The notes: generated by a model not told the origin, from the sequence alone. A stretch of DNA of 64,000 nucleotides from Phenylobacterium sp. (GCF_030697925.1 NZ_JAUYOJ010000064.1:1-64000); one strand, 5' to 3'; shown: positions 16,248 through 24,414, counted from the stretch's first letter. A program made the numbers and translations.

Positions 16248-16664
16248 TCAGCCCTCGGTCTCGTCGAGCGGGAAGGTCTCGAAGACCTCGATGCCGCGCT
16301 CGCCGAGATCGACCGATTGGTCGAGCTCGACAGCCACGTAGTGTCCGCCGTGCATCCGCTTCTCGATCTCGTAGTGCTCGGGCGGCGCCTTGCCGGCGAT
16401 CACCAGCAGTTCGCGGCCGGTCACGAAGCGCTTCCGGATGACGTGGTGCTCGTGATCGATCTTCACCCGGTAGCTGTGGGCCAAGGGCGGCAGGCGGTTG
16501 TCCCGGCCGCATTCTTCGATGTCCACGATCTCGATGACGATGCGTTCGTGATCGCCGTGGTGTTCGACGTCGACGGCGATCACCGTGCGGTCGCCGTCGA
16601 TGTGTTCGGCGACCACCACAACGTCGGGGTGGGCGCGATCGGGAGTGTTGGAACGATTGTCCAT
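16248..16664 (-). CDS. Ubiquitin-like modifier with one multi-ubiquitin-type domain
   Basis: A 138-residue protein. Residues 1-60 are acidic and His-rich, with IVIEIVDIEECG. Residues about 65-131 form one beta-grasp domain of the multi-ubiquitin family, with YRVKIDHEHHVI, VTGRELLVIAGKAPPEHYE and the terminal VFETFP. The chain ends in DETEG, so the last residue is Gly and no cleavage would be needed to expose it. It is the first gene of the operon, preceded by GAGG five bases before the ATG. It should be the conjugated modifier of the system. Confidence 0.85.
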   Translation of the reverse strand: MDNRSNTPDRAHPDVVVVAEHIDGDRTVIAVDVEHHGDHERIVIEIVDIEECGRDNRLPPLAHSYRVKIDHEHHVIRKRFVTGRELLVIAGKAPPEHYEIEKRMHGGHYVAVELDQSVDLGERGIEVFETFPLDETEG

Positions 16665-16817
16665 AGTGACCTCGTAGTGTCGGACGAGGCCACCGCGGCC
16701 CGTCTTCGCTAAATGTGCGAAGCGGTGCTAAGTTTGTCAAGCGAACTTAGAGGTGCTTGACGAATTTAGCGGAATGCCTACGTTACGCCACCCCAAAAAT
16801 AGCAGACGGGTGCGCCC
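16665..16817. promoter_or_regulatory. Divergent promoters with nested inverted-repeat operators
   Basis: Between the Ubl operon and the XRE gene lie two nested perfect inverted repeats: outer CGCTAAAT (16707-16714) with ATTTAGCG (16764-16771), and inner CTAAGTT (16728-16734) with AACTTAG (16744-16750). Plus-strand TTGACG at 16757-16762 and TACGTT at 16779-16784 are 16 bases apart. Minus-strand TTGACA (complement of 16735-16740) faces the Ubl gene, with a weak -10 near 16712-16717. All four half-sites share CTAARTT, so one repressor, probably the XRE protein, could control both directions. Confidence 0.75.
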
Positions 16818-17186
16818 ATGAGCCCAGCAAGGAAGAAGGATGATACGACGCCAGAACTCGGCAAGTTCCTGAAAGACATCAGAGTTTCCCGAGGGTTTTC
16901 GCTGCGCGAGGTAGAGCGAATCACCGAGGGAAAGATTTCCAACGGCTACCTGAGCCAGCTTGAAAACGGCGAGATCGCCAAGCCGTCGGCGATCATGTTG
17001 CACCGACTGTCCGCCGCCTACGGCGTCGATTATGGCACGCTAATGGAGCGGGCCGGGTTCGTCAGCGAATCGGAAGCGCCGGTCAACCGTGTCGCCACTT
17101 CGATTCTCGGCGAGCTCACTTCGGACGAGGAGGAGCAGTTGCTGAATTATCTCGGCTTCCTGCGTAGTCAGAAGGCGAAGAAATAA
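16818..17186 (+). CDS. XRE family transcriptional regulator
   Basis: A 122-residue protein. Residues about 15-75 form an XRE helix-turn-helix (LRVSRG-type IRVSRGFSLREVERITEGKISNGYLSQLENG). The C-terminal part ends in SILGELTSDEEEQLLNYLGFLRS, a short helical tail common in regulators paired with ImmA peptidases. It overlaps the ImmA gene as TAATG. The divergent operators at 16707-16771 make it the likely repressor of both its own operon and the Ubl operon. Confidence 0.88.
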   Translation: MSPARKKDDTTPELGKFLKDIRVSRGFSLREVERITEGKISNGYLSQLENGEIAKPSAIMLHRLSAAYGVDYGTLMERAGFVSESEAPVNRVATSILGELTSDEEEQLLNYLGFLRSQKAKK

Positions 17187-18103
17187 TGCGGCCGGATGAT
17201 TCGACCGTCTCGCGCGAGCAAAGCATCGAAATCCGCCTCGCAGCCACAAAGATGCTGCAGGACGCCGGCGCCTTGGGGACCTACCCCACGCCGGTCGATG
17301 AGATCATGCGCGCGGCCAAGATCGAAATCGTCCCCATCGCCCTCGACGAGAGTTACCTCGCCAAACTACGGCGCAGGGCCGAGCAGACTGGCAAGGCGCT
17401 GCTTAGCGCGCTGAGCAAACTATGGGGCGTCTTCGATCCGAAGGCCCGCATCGCTTTCATCGATCCGGAGACGCCCAAGGAGAAGGTGCCGTTCCTCAAG
17501 CTTCATGAGGGTGGGCACGCGGTGTTGCCCTGGCAGAGCATCTTTGGCCTGTTCGAAGATTGCCGAAAGACCCTGGACCCCGAGATCAAGGCTCAGTTCG
17601 AGCGTGAGGCCAATGTCTTCGCCTCCGACGTCCTGTTCCAGCTCGACGGCTTCGCTCTCGAAGCGGCCGACCATAAATTCGGCATCACCGTGCCGTTGCG
17701 CTTGGCCAAACGCTACGGGGCGTCGGTGTACGCGACCGTGCGGCGCTACGTGACGAGCAGCGACCGGACCTGCGCGGTAGTGGTCCTTAACCCGCCCGAG
17801 CTCGCTGAAGTCGTCGGCTACTTCTGCACCATTCGGCGCGCCATCACCTCGCCAGCTTTCGACCGGAAGTTTCCGGGTTTGGCCTGGCCGACGACGGTCA
17901 CGCCAGACGACGCGCTGGGCAAGATCATCCCGGTGAACCGAATGACCGGGCCACGTCCGCTACGCATCGTAGACGCCAACGGCGACACCCAGGAGTTCGT
18001 CGCCGAGGCGTTCAAGACACCGCATCAGACGTTCATTCTCATCCACGCCGCCGAGAAAATCCGACGTCGCGTGCTCCTAGCCACCGAGTTCGAAGCCGTC
18101 TGA
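17186..18103 (+). CDS. ImmA/IrrE family zinc metallopeptidase
   Basis: A 305-residue protein. The zinc motif HEGGH is at 107-111 in FLKLHEGGHAVLPW, and the third ligand is likely within QFEREANVFASDVL near 137-150. ImmA/IrrE peptidases cleave a partner XRE repressor after damage or infection and so switch on the repressed genes. The partner is almost certainly the XRE protein encoded immediately upstream. The C-terminal 120 residues, with a PVNRMTGPRPLRIVDANGD stretch, may sense a signal. The 3' end overlaps the convergent membrane-protein gene by 27 bases. Confidence 0.85.
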   Translation: MRPDDSTVSREQSIEIRLAATKMLQDAGALGTYPTPVDEIMRAAKIEIVPIALDESYLAKLRRRAEQTGKALLSALSKLWGVFDPKARIAFIDPETPKEKVPFLKLHEGGHAVLPWQSIFGLFEDCRKTLDPEIKAQFEREANVFASDVLFQLDGFALEAADHKFGITVPLRLAKRYGASVYATVRRYVTSSDRTCAVVVLNPPELAEVVGYFCTIRRAITSPAFDRKFPGLAWPTTVTPDDALGKIIPVNRMTGPRPLRIVDANGDTQEFVAEAFKTPHQTFILIHAAEKIRRRVLLATEFEAV

Positions 18104-18880
18104 TCCCTTGGCGCAGATCATCGGATACGCTGACGGCGCAGCCCACCGAGTCGCGATCGCGTTCCAGATTCTTCGCCAAGGGGGCAGTCGTTCGGGAACA
18201 TCGCCGGGGCCCCGCTTTGCGATCGTCGCCTTGAGGTCTTCGAACGCACCTTCGTGAAAGCCCATTAGAAACAGCGCGCGCAGCTTGTCTTTGGCGATCG
18301 GCGTCGGCTGTACGGTCTTCGCCTCTCGACGGGCATAGTCGAGCAGGAGTTCGCAGCGGGCATGAACATCGGCGATGTCCTGGATGTACTCTTCGATCTC
18401 CGATTTGAGGATGTTGCGGCGACCAGCCGTGCCCGCCACCACATCGGCCTGCAGCCCCCGGAGTCTGCCGGCCTGCACTTGAAGATGGCCGAGCAGATCG
18501 GCGATCACATCCGCGACGTCGTTCGAAGCTGCTTCGATTGCGACGGCAAGCGCTGCGGTTTCGTCCTGCGGAATCGCGGGAACCTGCCAGGCGATCAGCG
18601 CCTCGCGCTGCACGTGATCGCCGGGCGCCGCCAGATATAGGTTGCGCAGGTCTCGGCCAACGGCCCGCGCATACTCCATGATGTTGCTCAGCACGAGCGG
18701 CAGCGTAGAGCGCGCCGCCGCGTGACGCCGGTGAAGCCGGTCGCGCTCGAAGATGCGCGCCTGGCGGGTTTGATGGTAGACAAAGCCGGTGCCAATCAGC
18801 GCCGCGACGATCGCCAGCAGACCGGCAATCAGCGTTTGCCACTTTTCGGCAAGGGCCATCCAATCCGACACGGCGTTCAC
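18077..18880 (-). CDS. Hypothetical membrane-anchored protein
   Basis: A 267-residue protein with one N-terminal membrane segment (WQTLIAGLLAIVAALIGTGFVY, residues about 14-35). A helical, probably coiled cytosolic part follows with HQTRQARIFERDRLHRRHAAARS. No family is recognised. It overlaps its upstream neighbour by four bases (ATGA at 18877-18880), so the two are translated as a unit. A membrane-anchored coiled partner next to a nuclease-like protein is a layout seen in several phage-defence pairs, but this is inference. Its 3' end is convergent with the ImmA gene. Confidence 0.65.
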   Translation of the reverse strand: MNAVSDWMALAEKWQTLIAGLLAIVAALIGTGFVYHQTRQARIFERDRLHRRHAAARSTLPLVLSNIMEYARAVGRDLRNLYLAAPGDHVQREALIAWQVPAIPQDETAALAVAIEAASNDVADVIADLLGHLQVQAGRLRGLQADVVAGTAGRRNILKSEIEEYIQDIADVHARCELLLDYARREAKTVQPTPIAKDKLRALFLMGFHEGAFEDLKATIAKRGPGDVPERLPPWRRIWNAIATRWAAPSAYPMICAKGSDGFELGG

Positions 18881-19770
18881 CCCTCGGGCAGAGCGACGGA
18901 CACGGCGATCGCTGCCGCGATCGGCCCAGATCGACGTTCGAGGAGTCGTCCGACGATCTCCTGGCGATCTTCGCCGAACTGCTGACCGACCTTACATCGC
19001 AGGAGAAGATCGGCCGCCCAGGTCTCCAATCGCCAGTTGCTCGAAGGCCCGGCCTTCTCCAGCCCGCCCAGAGTTGGCGCGGCACCCTTGTCCAGCTTGG
19101 CCAGAATCGGGGCGACATCGGCCATCGTGTAGACGCGACAGCCAAGCGGCGGTTGTGTCACGGCCTGATACGACGCCACCGGATAGCGCACGGTCGTCGG
19201 TATGACGGGCGGATTGTAGAAGAGATAATAGACCGCATCGCCGAACTCCTCGTTCAGCCGGTTGATCACCTCCACCTGATCGCTCTCTGCGGTGAGCGCG
19301 GCATAAGTGCAATCGTCAGTGAAATCGAACTGTCGGTGCAGCTTGCCGAGAGGTGACTTGGGATCGCGGCGAAGAAATTTGTTCATGCCGTAGGCGAAGC
19401 CGACGGGATCATCGTCATCGACATCGTTGTTTGCCGGATATAGCCGCTTGGACTGCAGCAGCCCGATCTTCTGGGACAGCAAAGTCCCTGCTTGGTAGAC
19501 GAACACAAGGACGGCGATATCGGCGGTTTCCCAGCGACCGAGACGTCGAAGCCCGCCGATATTGTGGACGTTCATTTCAACCACCGTGCCGGAGGGCAGC
19601 AGTCGCGGCGGGGAGTAGGGAATCACGGCCTCGATCAGGCCATCATCCAAGGCCGTCTCCCGGATATTCGGCACATTGATCAGCCGCTCGGTCACCTTGC
19701 GGTTCGCCTCGGCGAAAACCGCTCGGAACCAATCGATCGCGTCGTCAGGAATTTCCGGCCAGACTGCCAT
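18877..19770 (-). CDS. Hypothetical protein with nuclease-like core
   Basis: A 297-residue protein. The region at about 60-110 reads VVEMNVHNIGG, then WETADIAVLVFVYQAG, then SQKIGLLQSKRLYP. The spaced Glu, Asp and the Q-x-K/QSK after strands resemble a PD-(D/E)xK nuclease site, though this is a reading by eye. The rest includes a conserved FAYGMNKFLRRDP and YYLFYNPP. No Pfam family is recognised. It starts the two-gene operon with the membrane protein at 18077 and is the last cargo gene before the ICE backbone. Its exact role is unknown. Confidence 0.6.
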   Translation of the reverse strand: MAVWPEIPDDAIDWFRAVFAEANRKVTERLINVPNIRETALDDGLIEAVIPYSPPRLLPSGTVVEMNVHNIGGLRRLGRWETADIAVLVFVYQAGTLLSQKIGLLQSKRLYPANNDVDDDDPVGFAYGMNKFLRRDPKSPLGKLHRQFDFTDDCTYAALTAESDQVEVINRLNEEFGDAVYYLFYNPPVIPTTVRYPVASYQAVTQPPLGCRVYTMADVAPILAKLDKGAAPTLGGLEKAGPSSNWRLETWAADLLLRCKVGQQFGEDRQEIVGRLLERRSGPIAAAIAVSVALPEG

Positions 19771-20517
19771 CCCACTCGCATAGCAACGCTACGTCGATGC
19801 GTCGTCCCAAAAGCCCGGATGGGGCGAGCGAAGCCCTTCAAACTGCGCGGCCTATCGCGACAACAGGGCCAAGACGGCCATCGCCAGCCCCACACGCGGC
19901 CAGCAACTTGATGAATTCGATCTGATGGGAGGGATGAACGTCGGTCGTCCTGCGAAGAAGGGCGACACCTAAGATGTCCACATTTCGCGCCACGTCTACA
20001 CGGTGGGACTGTGCAACGATCGAATGATCCCGCTGGCGACGCCATCCGTCCAAGTCTGGGGGAACGCACCTTTGTGGCGGAACGTCAGGCCCGACGGCTC
20101 GACTAAGCCCGCTCAGCCCCCTCGATCAGCCGACGAAACGTGAGCCGCCGGCGGTCGGGCTCGGTCCCGTCGCTTCGCTCCTCCTACGGGTCCGACCCTG
20201 CGGGCGCCTTCGGCGCCGCCGGCCGCTCGACGGCGCGTCCCGCCCACGCTGCGCGTGGGCTCCTTGCAGCCTCCTCCTCGTCTCGCCCCGATCCGAGCGG
20301 GATCGCGGCTCGGGTGGCTTAGGGCCAGCCCTCGGCGCACTCCGGAGCGTCTTCCGCCCAGCTTCGGTCGTCGCCCTGATCTCATGCCGCCCAAGGCTCT
20401 CAAAGCCCTGCAGCCGGGTCCCCGCGAAGGCGCCCCTCCGTTTGCACACCCGGTCTCGCCGACGGGCAGGGGTTCAGGCGCGCCTTGCGCCTGCACCCTG
20501 ACCCCAAGGAGGTTCCT
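19771..20517. other. Long gene-free region before parB
   Basis: Nearly 750 bases with no convincing gene on either strand. The part from about 20130 to 20517 is a very GC-rich leader with many short inverted repeats, ending in AAGGAGG seven bases before the parB ATG. Long antisense frames here are compositional shadows. This is probably the junction between the cargo island and the conjugative backbone, and may hold partition (parS-like) or regulatory RNA sequences that I cannot identify. Confidence 0.5.
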
Positions 20518-22491
20518 ATGACTGCCAAGTTTGAGGCCGTCCTCGACCACGGCGCCGTGGTCGAAATCCCGCTCAACAAGCTCAAGAAGTCGCCGAAGAA
20601 CGTGCGGAAGGTCCCGCACAGCCCCGGCGAGATCGAGGCCCGTGCCGCCAGCATCGCCGCCAAGGGCGTGCTTCAGCCGCTGGTGGTGGAGCCCGAGCGC
20701 GACGAGGCGGGCCAGCCGACCGGCTGCTACCTCGTCACCATCGGCGAGGGCCGCCGCCTCGCCCAGTGCCTGCGGGCCAGCCGCAAGCAGATCAGGAAGA
20801 CCGAGCCGGTGCGCTGCGTGATCGACACGCAGAATGACCCCTCGGAAATCTCCCTGGACGAGAACGTCAGCCGCACGGACATGCACCCGGCCGACCAGTT
20901 CGAGGCTTTCCGCGACCTCGGCGAGCGCAAGGGCTGGGGGCCGGAGGAGATCGGCGCTCGGTTCGGGGTGTCGGCGCATGTGGTGAGGCAGCGGCTTCGC
21001 CTGGGCGCCGTCAGCCCCAGGCTGCTGGACATCTACCGCGAGGACGGCCTGACCCTGGACCAATTGATGGCCTTCGGCGTCACCGAGGACCACACCCGCC
21101 AGGAGCAGGTGTTCGAGCAGTTGTCGTACAACCGCAGCCCGCCGCTGATCCGCCGGGCGATGACCGAGGCCAAGGTCCAGGCCGACGACCGGCGGGCCGT
21201 GTTCGTCGGCGTCGAGGCCTATGCCGAGGCGGGCGGGCCGGTCCTGCGCGATCTCTTCACCGAGGATCGCGGCGGCTGGCTGGAGGACGTGGCCCTGCTG
21301 GACCGGCTGGTGCTGGAGAAGCTGGTCGGCCTCGCCACCGAGTTGCGCGAAACCGAGGGCTGGAAGTGGGCGCAGGCGCACCTCGACTATCCGTCCAGCC
21401 ACGGCTGCCTGCGGGTCTATCCACACCGCGTGGAGCGCACCCCAGAGGACGAGGCCAGGATCGCCGAGCTTTCGGCGGCCTACGATGCGCTCACCGGGGA
21501 GTGGGCCGAGGTCGAGGACCTGCCGGAAGACGTCGAAGCCCGATTCGCTGAGATCGACGCCGAGCTTCAGGCCTTCGGCGACGGCTACGGCTTCGACCCC
21601 GACGAGGTCGCGCGCGGCGGGGTGCTGGTCATCCTGGGCCATGACGGTCAGGCCCGCGTCGAGCGCGGCTGGGTCCGGCCCGAGGACGTGCCGGCGCCGG
21701 TGGAGGCGGAGGCGACGGACGACGACGGCGGCGATGGCGAAGCCGCGCAGGACGGGGCGGACGGCGACCGCGTTGAGGACGACGAGGCAGAGGATGCGCT
21801 GGCGCCGCTGTCGGACAAGCTGATCGCCGACCTCACCGCCCACCGTACGGCGGGCCTGCGCGACGCCCTGGCCGAGAACCCGGACGTGGCCCTGCTCTGC
21901 CTCGTCCACGCCCTGGTGCTGCGGACCTTCCATGGCGCCGTGCCCGCCTCCTGCGTCGATGTCCGCTGCGGCTCGGTCGGCCTGGGGCAATACGCCCCCG
22001 GCATCGAGGACGCCCCGGCCAGCCGGGCGGTCGAGGCTCGGCACGAGGCCTGGGCCCGGCAGCTGCCGGACGACCCCGCCGAGCTTTGGGGCTTCGTGGT
22101 CGGGCTGGACGGCGACAGCCGCGCCGCGCTCATGGCCCACTGCGTGGCCTTGAGCGTCAACGCGGTGCGGTCTTGGGAACGGCGCCCCCTGGCGCTGGCC
22201 CACGCCGACGCGGTGGCGCAGGCCGTCGGCCTCGACATGACCGGCTACTGGGCGCCCACGGCGGCGGGCTACTTCGGGCGGGTGACCAAGGCCCGCATCC
22301 GCGAAGCGGTGGGCGAGGCGGTGTCGAGCGAGGCGGCCGAGCGGCTGGCGAGCCTGACGAAGCCGGAGATGGCGCAGGCCGCCGAACAGGCGGTGGCCGG
22401 GACCGGCTGGCTGCCGGCGCTGCTGCGCCAGCCCCCCGGTGTCGCGGCTGAACCGGCGGACGCCGAGCCGTCCGCCGTGGCCGCCGAGTAG
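20518..22491 (+). CDS. parB: ParB/RepB/Spo0J family partition protein
   Basis: A 657-residue ParB-like protein, longer than chromosomal ParB (about 300). The N-terminal ParB/CTPase domain has IPLNKLKKSPKNVRKVP, the box TIGEGRRLAQCLRA and ENVSRTDMHPADQFEAF. The HTH that follows reads EIGARFGVSAHVVRQRLRLG. A long C-terminal extension, acidic around residues 395-425, is typical of ICE and plasmid ParB copies. It binds centromere-like sites for stable inheritance of the excised element or acts as a KorB-type regulator. The partner ParA is 7 kb away. Ribosome site AAGGAGG precedes the ATG. Confidence 0.92.
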   Translation: MTAKFEAVLDHGAVVEIPLNKLKKSPKNVRKVPHSPGEIEARAASIAAKGVLQPLVVEPERDEAGQPTGCYLVTIGEGRRLAQCLRASRKQIRKTEPVRCVIDTQNDPSEISLDENVSRTDMHPADQFEAFRDLGERKGWGPEEIGARFGVSAHVVRQRLRLGAVSPRLLDIYREDGLTLDQLMAFGVTEDHTRQEQVFEQLSYNRSPPLIRRAMTEAKVQADDRRAVFVGVEAYAEAGGPVLRDLFTEDRGGWLEDVALLDRLVLEKLVGLATELRETEGWKWAQAHLDYPSSHGCLRVYPHRVERTPEDEARIAELSAAYDALTGEWAEVEDLPEDVEARFAEIDAELQAFGDGYGFDPDEVARGGVLVILGHDGQARVERGWVRPEDVPAPVEAEATDDDGGDGEAAQDGADGDRVEDDEAEDALAPLSDKLIADLTAHRTAGLRDALAENPDVALLCLVHALVLRTFHGAVPASCVDVRCGSVGLGQYAPGIEDAPASRAVEARHEAWARQLPDDPAELWGFVVGLDGDSRAALMAHCVALSVNAVRSWERRPLALAHADAVAQAVGLDMTGYWAPTAAGYFGRVTKARIREAVGEAVSSEAAERLASLTKPEMAQAAEQAVAGTGWLPALLRQPPGVAAEPADAEPSAVAAE

Positions 22492-22498
22492 GCGTACG

Positions 22499-22528
22499 GG
22501 ACCGGAGCCGCGTCGGCGGCTCCGGTCC
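22499..22528 (+). terminator. Intrinsic terminator after parB
   Basis: A perfect 12-bp stem, GGACCGGAGCCG with CGGCTCCGGTCC, and a six-base loop begins eight bases after the parB stop and is followed by TTTCC. Confidence 0.8.
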
Positions 22529-22722
22529 TTTCCGCATTTGCGGATTTGCGGCTGGGCGCGCGCGTGGCGCACGACAGCCGGCCAGTTGCGGCCCACGTCC
22601 CAGGCCAACGCCCGGCGTCCTGTCGAGACCCCTTGCGGGAATCCCCAACGTCCGCAACTATGGCGAGAGCGTCCTACAACCCGGCCTCTCGGGAGCGCCC
22701 CCTCCGGCGGAGAGACCTGTCC

Positions 22723-23418
22723 ATGCTGCGAAACGGCCTCCTCGCCGCCCTGGGCGACGCGGGCGACCTGCTCAGCCCGCACCTGCGCGACGTGACCCTG
22801 CGCGCGGGCGCGGTGCTCTGCGAGCCCGGCGACGACCTCGCCTTCGTCTACTTCCTGCACGAGGGTGCGGTCTCCAAGCTCGCGGCGTTCGAGAGCGGCG
22901 CCGAGATCGAATGCGCCCTGATCGGCCGCGAGGGCGCGGTGGGCGCGGCGGCGGTGTTCGGCGTCCGCCAATCGCTGACCCGCGACGTCTGTCTCGTCGA
23001 GGCTCGGGCCTCCCGCATCGAGGCCGAGCGGCTGCGGCAGGCCTGCGCCCGCTCGGCGGTGATCGACCAGGCCCTGCGCCAATACGTGCTGAAGAAGTTC
23101 TACGCCGCCATGCGCAGCGGCGCCTGCAACGGCCAGCACCCGGTGGAGCAGCGGCTGCCGCGCTGGCTGCTGGCGGCTTCCGACGCCCTCGGATCGGCCG
23201 AGATCGTCCTGCCGCAGGACGCGGTCGCCCGCATGCTCGGCGTCCAGCGCAGCTCGGTGAACCCGGTGCTGCAGGACCTGCAGGCCGCCGGCATCGTGGC
23301 CCTCGGGCGGGGCCGGCTCACCCTCCTCGACCGGCCGCGGCTGCTCGGCCGCGCCTGCGAATGCTATGCCGCCGTGCGCGGCGAGGCGGCGCCCTTCGCC
23401 TCGTATGGCCGCGGTTAG
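22723..23418 (+). CDS. Crp/Fnr family transcriptional regulator
   Basis: A 231-residue regulator. The N-terminal cyclic-nucleotide-binding-like beta roll has LRAGAVLCEPGDDLAFVYFLHEGAVS and IECALIGREGAVG. The C-terminal winged helix contains VLPQDAVARMLGVQRSSVNPVLQDLQAAG, the recognition helix. No Cys cluster for an Fnr iron-sulfur centre is evident at the N-terminus. Crp/Fnr genes of this type recur in alphaproteobacterial ICEs between parB and the DUF cluster. The ATG at 22723 follows GGAGAGA; the frame is open upstream to 22546 but that part is not conserved. Confidence 0.88.
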   Translation: MLRNGLLAALGDAGDLLSPHLRDVTLRAGAVLCEPGDDLAFVYFLHEGAVSKLAAFESGAEIECALIGREGAVGAAAVFGVRQSLTRDVCLVEARASRIEAERLRQACARSAVIDQALRQYVLKKFYAAMRSGACNGQHPVEQRLPRWLLAASDALGSAEIVLPQDAVARMLGVQRSSVNPVLQDLQAAGIVALGRGRLTLLDRPRLLGRACECYAAVRGEAAPFASYGRG

Positions 23419-23544
23419 GCGCGCAAGCGTCGCTTGCGTCCAGGACCGGACAGACCGCAAGCTTCCCTTACGTCAACTTGCGGCTCCAGCGCCCGCAGAG
23501 GCGCCGATCATCGGGCGGCCCGCGGCGCCCAGGCGGGAGGACCG

Positions 23545-23754
23545 ATGCGCATCCTGAAGATCCTGCCGGCCGGCCCCGGCTGCTGGCAGCTCACTGGCCT
23601 CGGCGAGCCCACCTATTTCCGCTCTGGGCGCGCGGCCGAGGCGACCGGGCGCCGGCTCGCCTCGGCCGCGGCCGTCCAGGGGCCGGTCGAGTTGCAGGTC
23701 TACGACCTGAGCGGCGGCCTGGCCGGCAAGCTGCGGTTCAACGGCGCCGCCTGA
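23545..23754 (+). CDS. Small hypothetical protein
   Basis: A 69-residue protein preceded by GGGAGG five bases before the ATG. It reads MRILKILPAGPGCWQL, then SGRAAEATGRRLA and QVYDLSGGLAGKLRFNG. The mix of strands and a helix suggests a compact fold resembling DUF2188-type proteins. No function is recognised. It stands alone between the Crp/Fnr gene and the convergent mucR gene. Confidence 0.55.
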   Translation: MRILKILPAGPGCWQLTGLGEPTYFRSGRAAEATGRRLASAAAVQGPVELQVYDLSGGLAGKLRFNGAA

Positions 23755-23882
23755 GCCCAGCGTCCAGGTTGGACTGCCGCCGCTTGCGCGCACCCAGGCG
23801 ACGGCGAAGCCGTGCGGATGGCTGCCGCGTAGCCGATGGGGGCGGAGCTTGCGGCGCTCCCGCCGACGCCGGACGGAACGTC

Positions 23883-23908
23883 GGCCGCGCGCCTTCCGGC
23901 GCGCGGCC
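23883..23908. terminator. Bidirectional hairpin terminator between convergent genes
   Basis: Perfect 11-bp arms GGCCGCGCGCC and GGCGCGCGGCC flank the loop TTCC. On the plus strand TTTCCC follows. It lies five bases beyond the mucR stop and 129 bases after the small ORF, so it can serve both directions. Confidence 0.7.
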
Positions 23909-23913
23909 TTTCC

Positions 23914-24414
23914 CTATTTCGCGGCGACAGCCTTCGCGCGACGGCCGCGCTTGGCGGGCGCGGGCGCGGGCGCCGCCGCCCGCTGCTGGCGGCCCAGTTG
24001 GCCGAGCCCCAGGCTCTTGGCCATCTGCGAGCGTGCGGCGCTGTAGTTGGGCGAGACCATCGGATAGTCGCGCGGCAGGTTCCACTTCTCGCGATACTGC
24101 TCGGGCGTCAGTCCGCGTGTCGCCAGATGGCGCTTGAGCGTCTTGTACGGCTTGCCGTCTTCGAAGCTGACCAGGGCCGCAGGCGTGATCGACTTGCGGA
24201 TTTGGGCGGGGGTGGCTCGGACCTGAGCCTCCGGAGCGGTTTCGGCGGCCGGCTCGGCGGCCGCTTCTTCGACCGTCGCCTCGCCAAGACTGTTCAGGCT
24301 GGCGGCGATCTCGCGGATCACACTGGAGATCTCAGACTGCGGCACGTGCGAGTTCGAGAAATAGGCCGCCGCCACTTCCGCGACGATTTCCTTGAAACGA
24401 TCACCTTCGGCCAT
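23914..24414 (-). CDS. MucR/Ros family transcriptional regulator
   Basis: A 166-residue Ros/MucR regulator. The core reads IRKSITPAALVSFEDGKPYKTLKRHL followed by GLTPEQYREKWNLPRDYPMVSPNYSAARS, which is the family's DNA-binding region. In typical members the first zinc ligand is a Cys (VCLEDG); here it is Ser (VSFEDG), while Asp and the KRHL His remain. Some rhizobial Ros homologues are known to fold without zinc. MucR proteins bind AT-rich DNA and act as H-NS-like silencers in alphaproteobacteria. The C-terminus is a basic tail rich in Ala, Pro and Lys. Confidence 0.88.
   Translation of the reverse strand: MAEGDRFKEIVAEVAAAYFSNSHVPQSEISSVIREIAASLNSLGEATVEEAAAEPAAETAPEAQVRATPAQIRKSITPAALVSFEDGKPYKTLKRHLATRGLTPEQYREKWNLPRDYPMVSPNYSAARSQMAKSLGLGQLGRQQRAAAPAPAPAKRGRRAKAVAAK

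Noticed and set aside
20113-23460. Very long minus-strand open frame (over 1100 codons) opposite parB and the Crp/Fnr gene
   Set aside because: Composition is Arg/Gly/Ala/Pro-rich with no domain. It is antisense shadow of well-supported plus-strand genes in GC-rich DNA.
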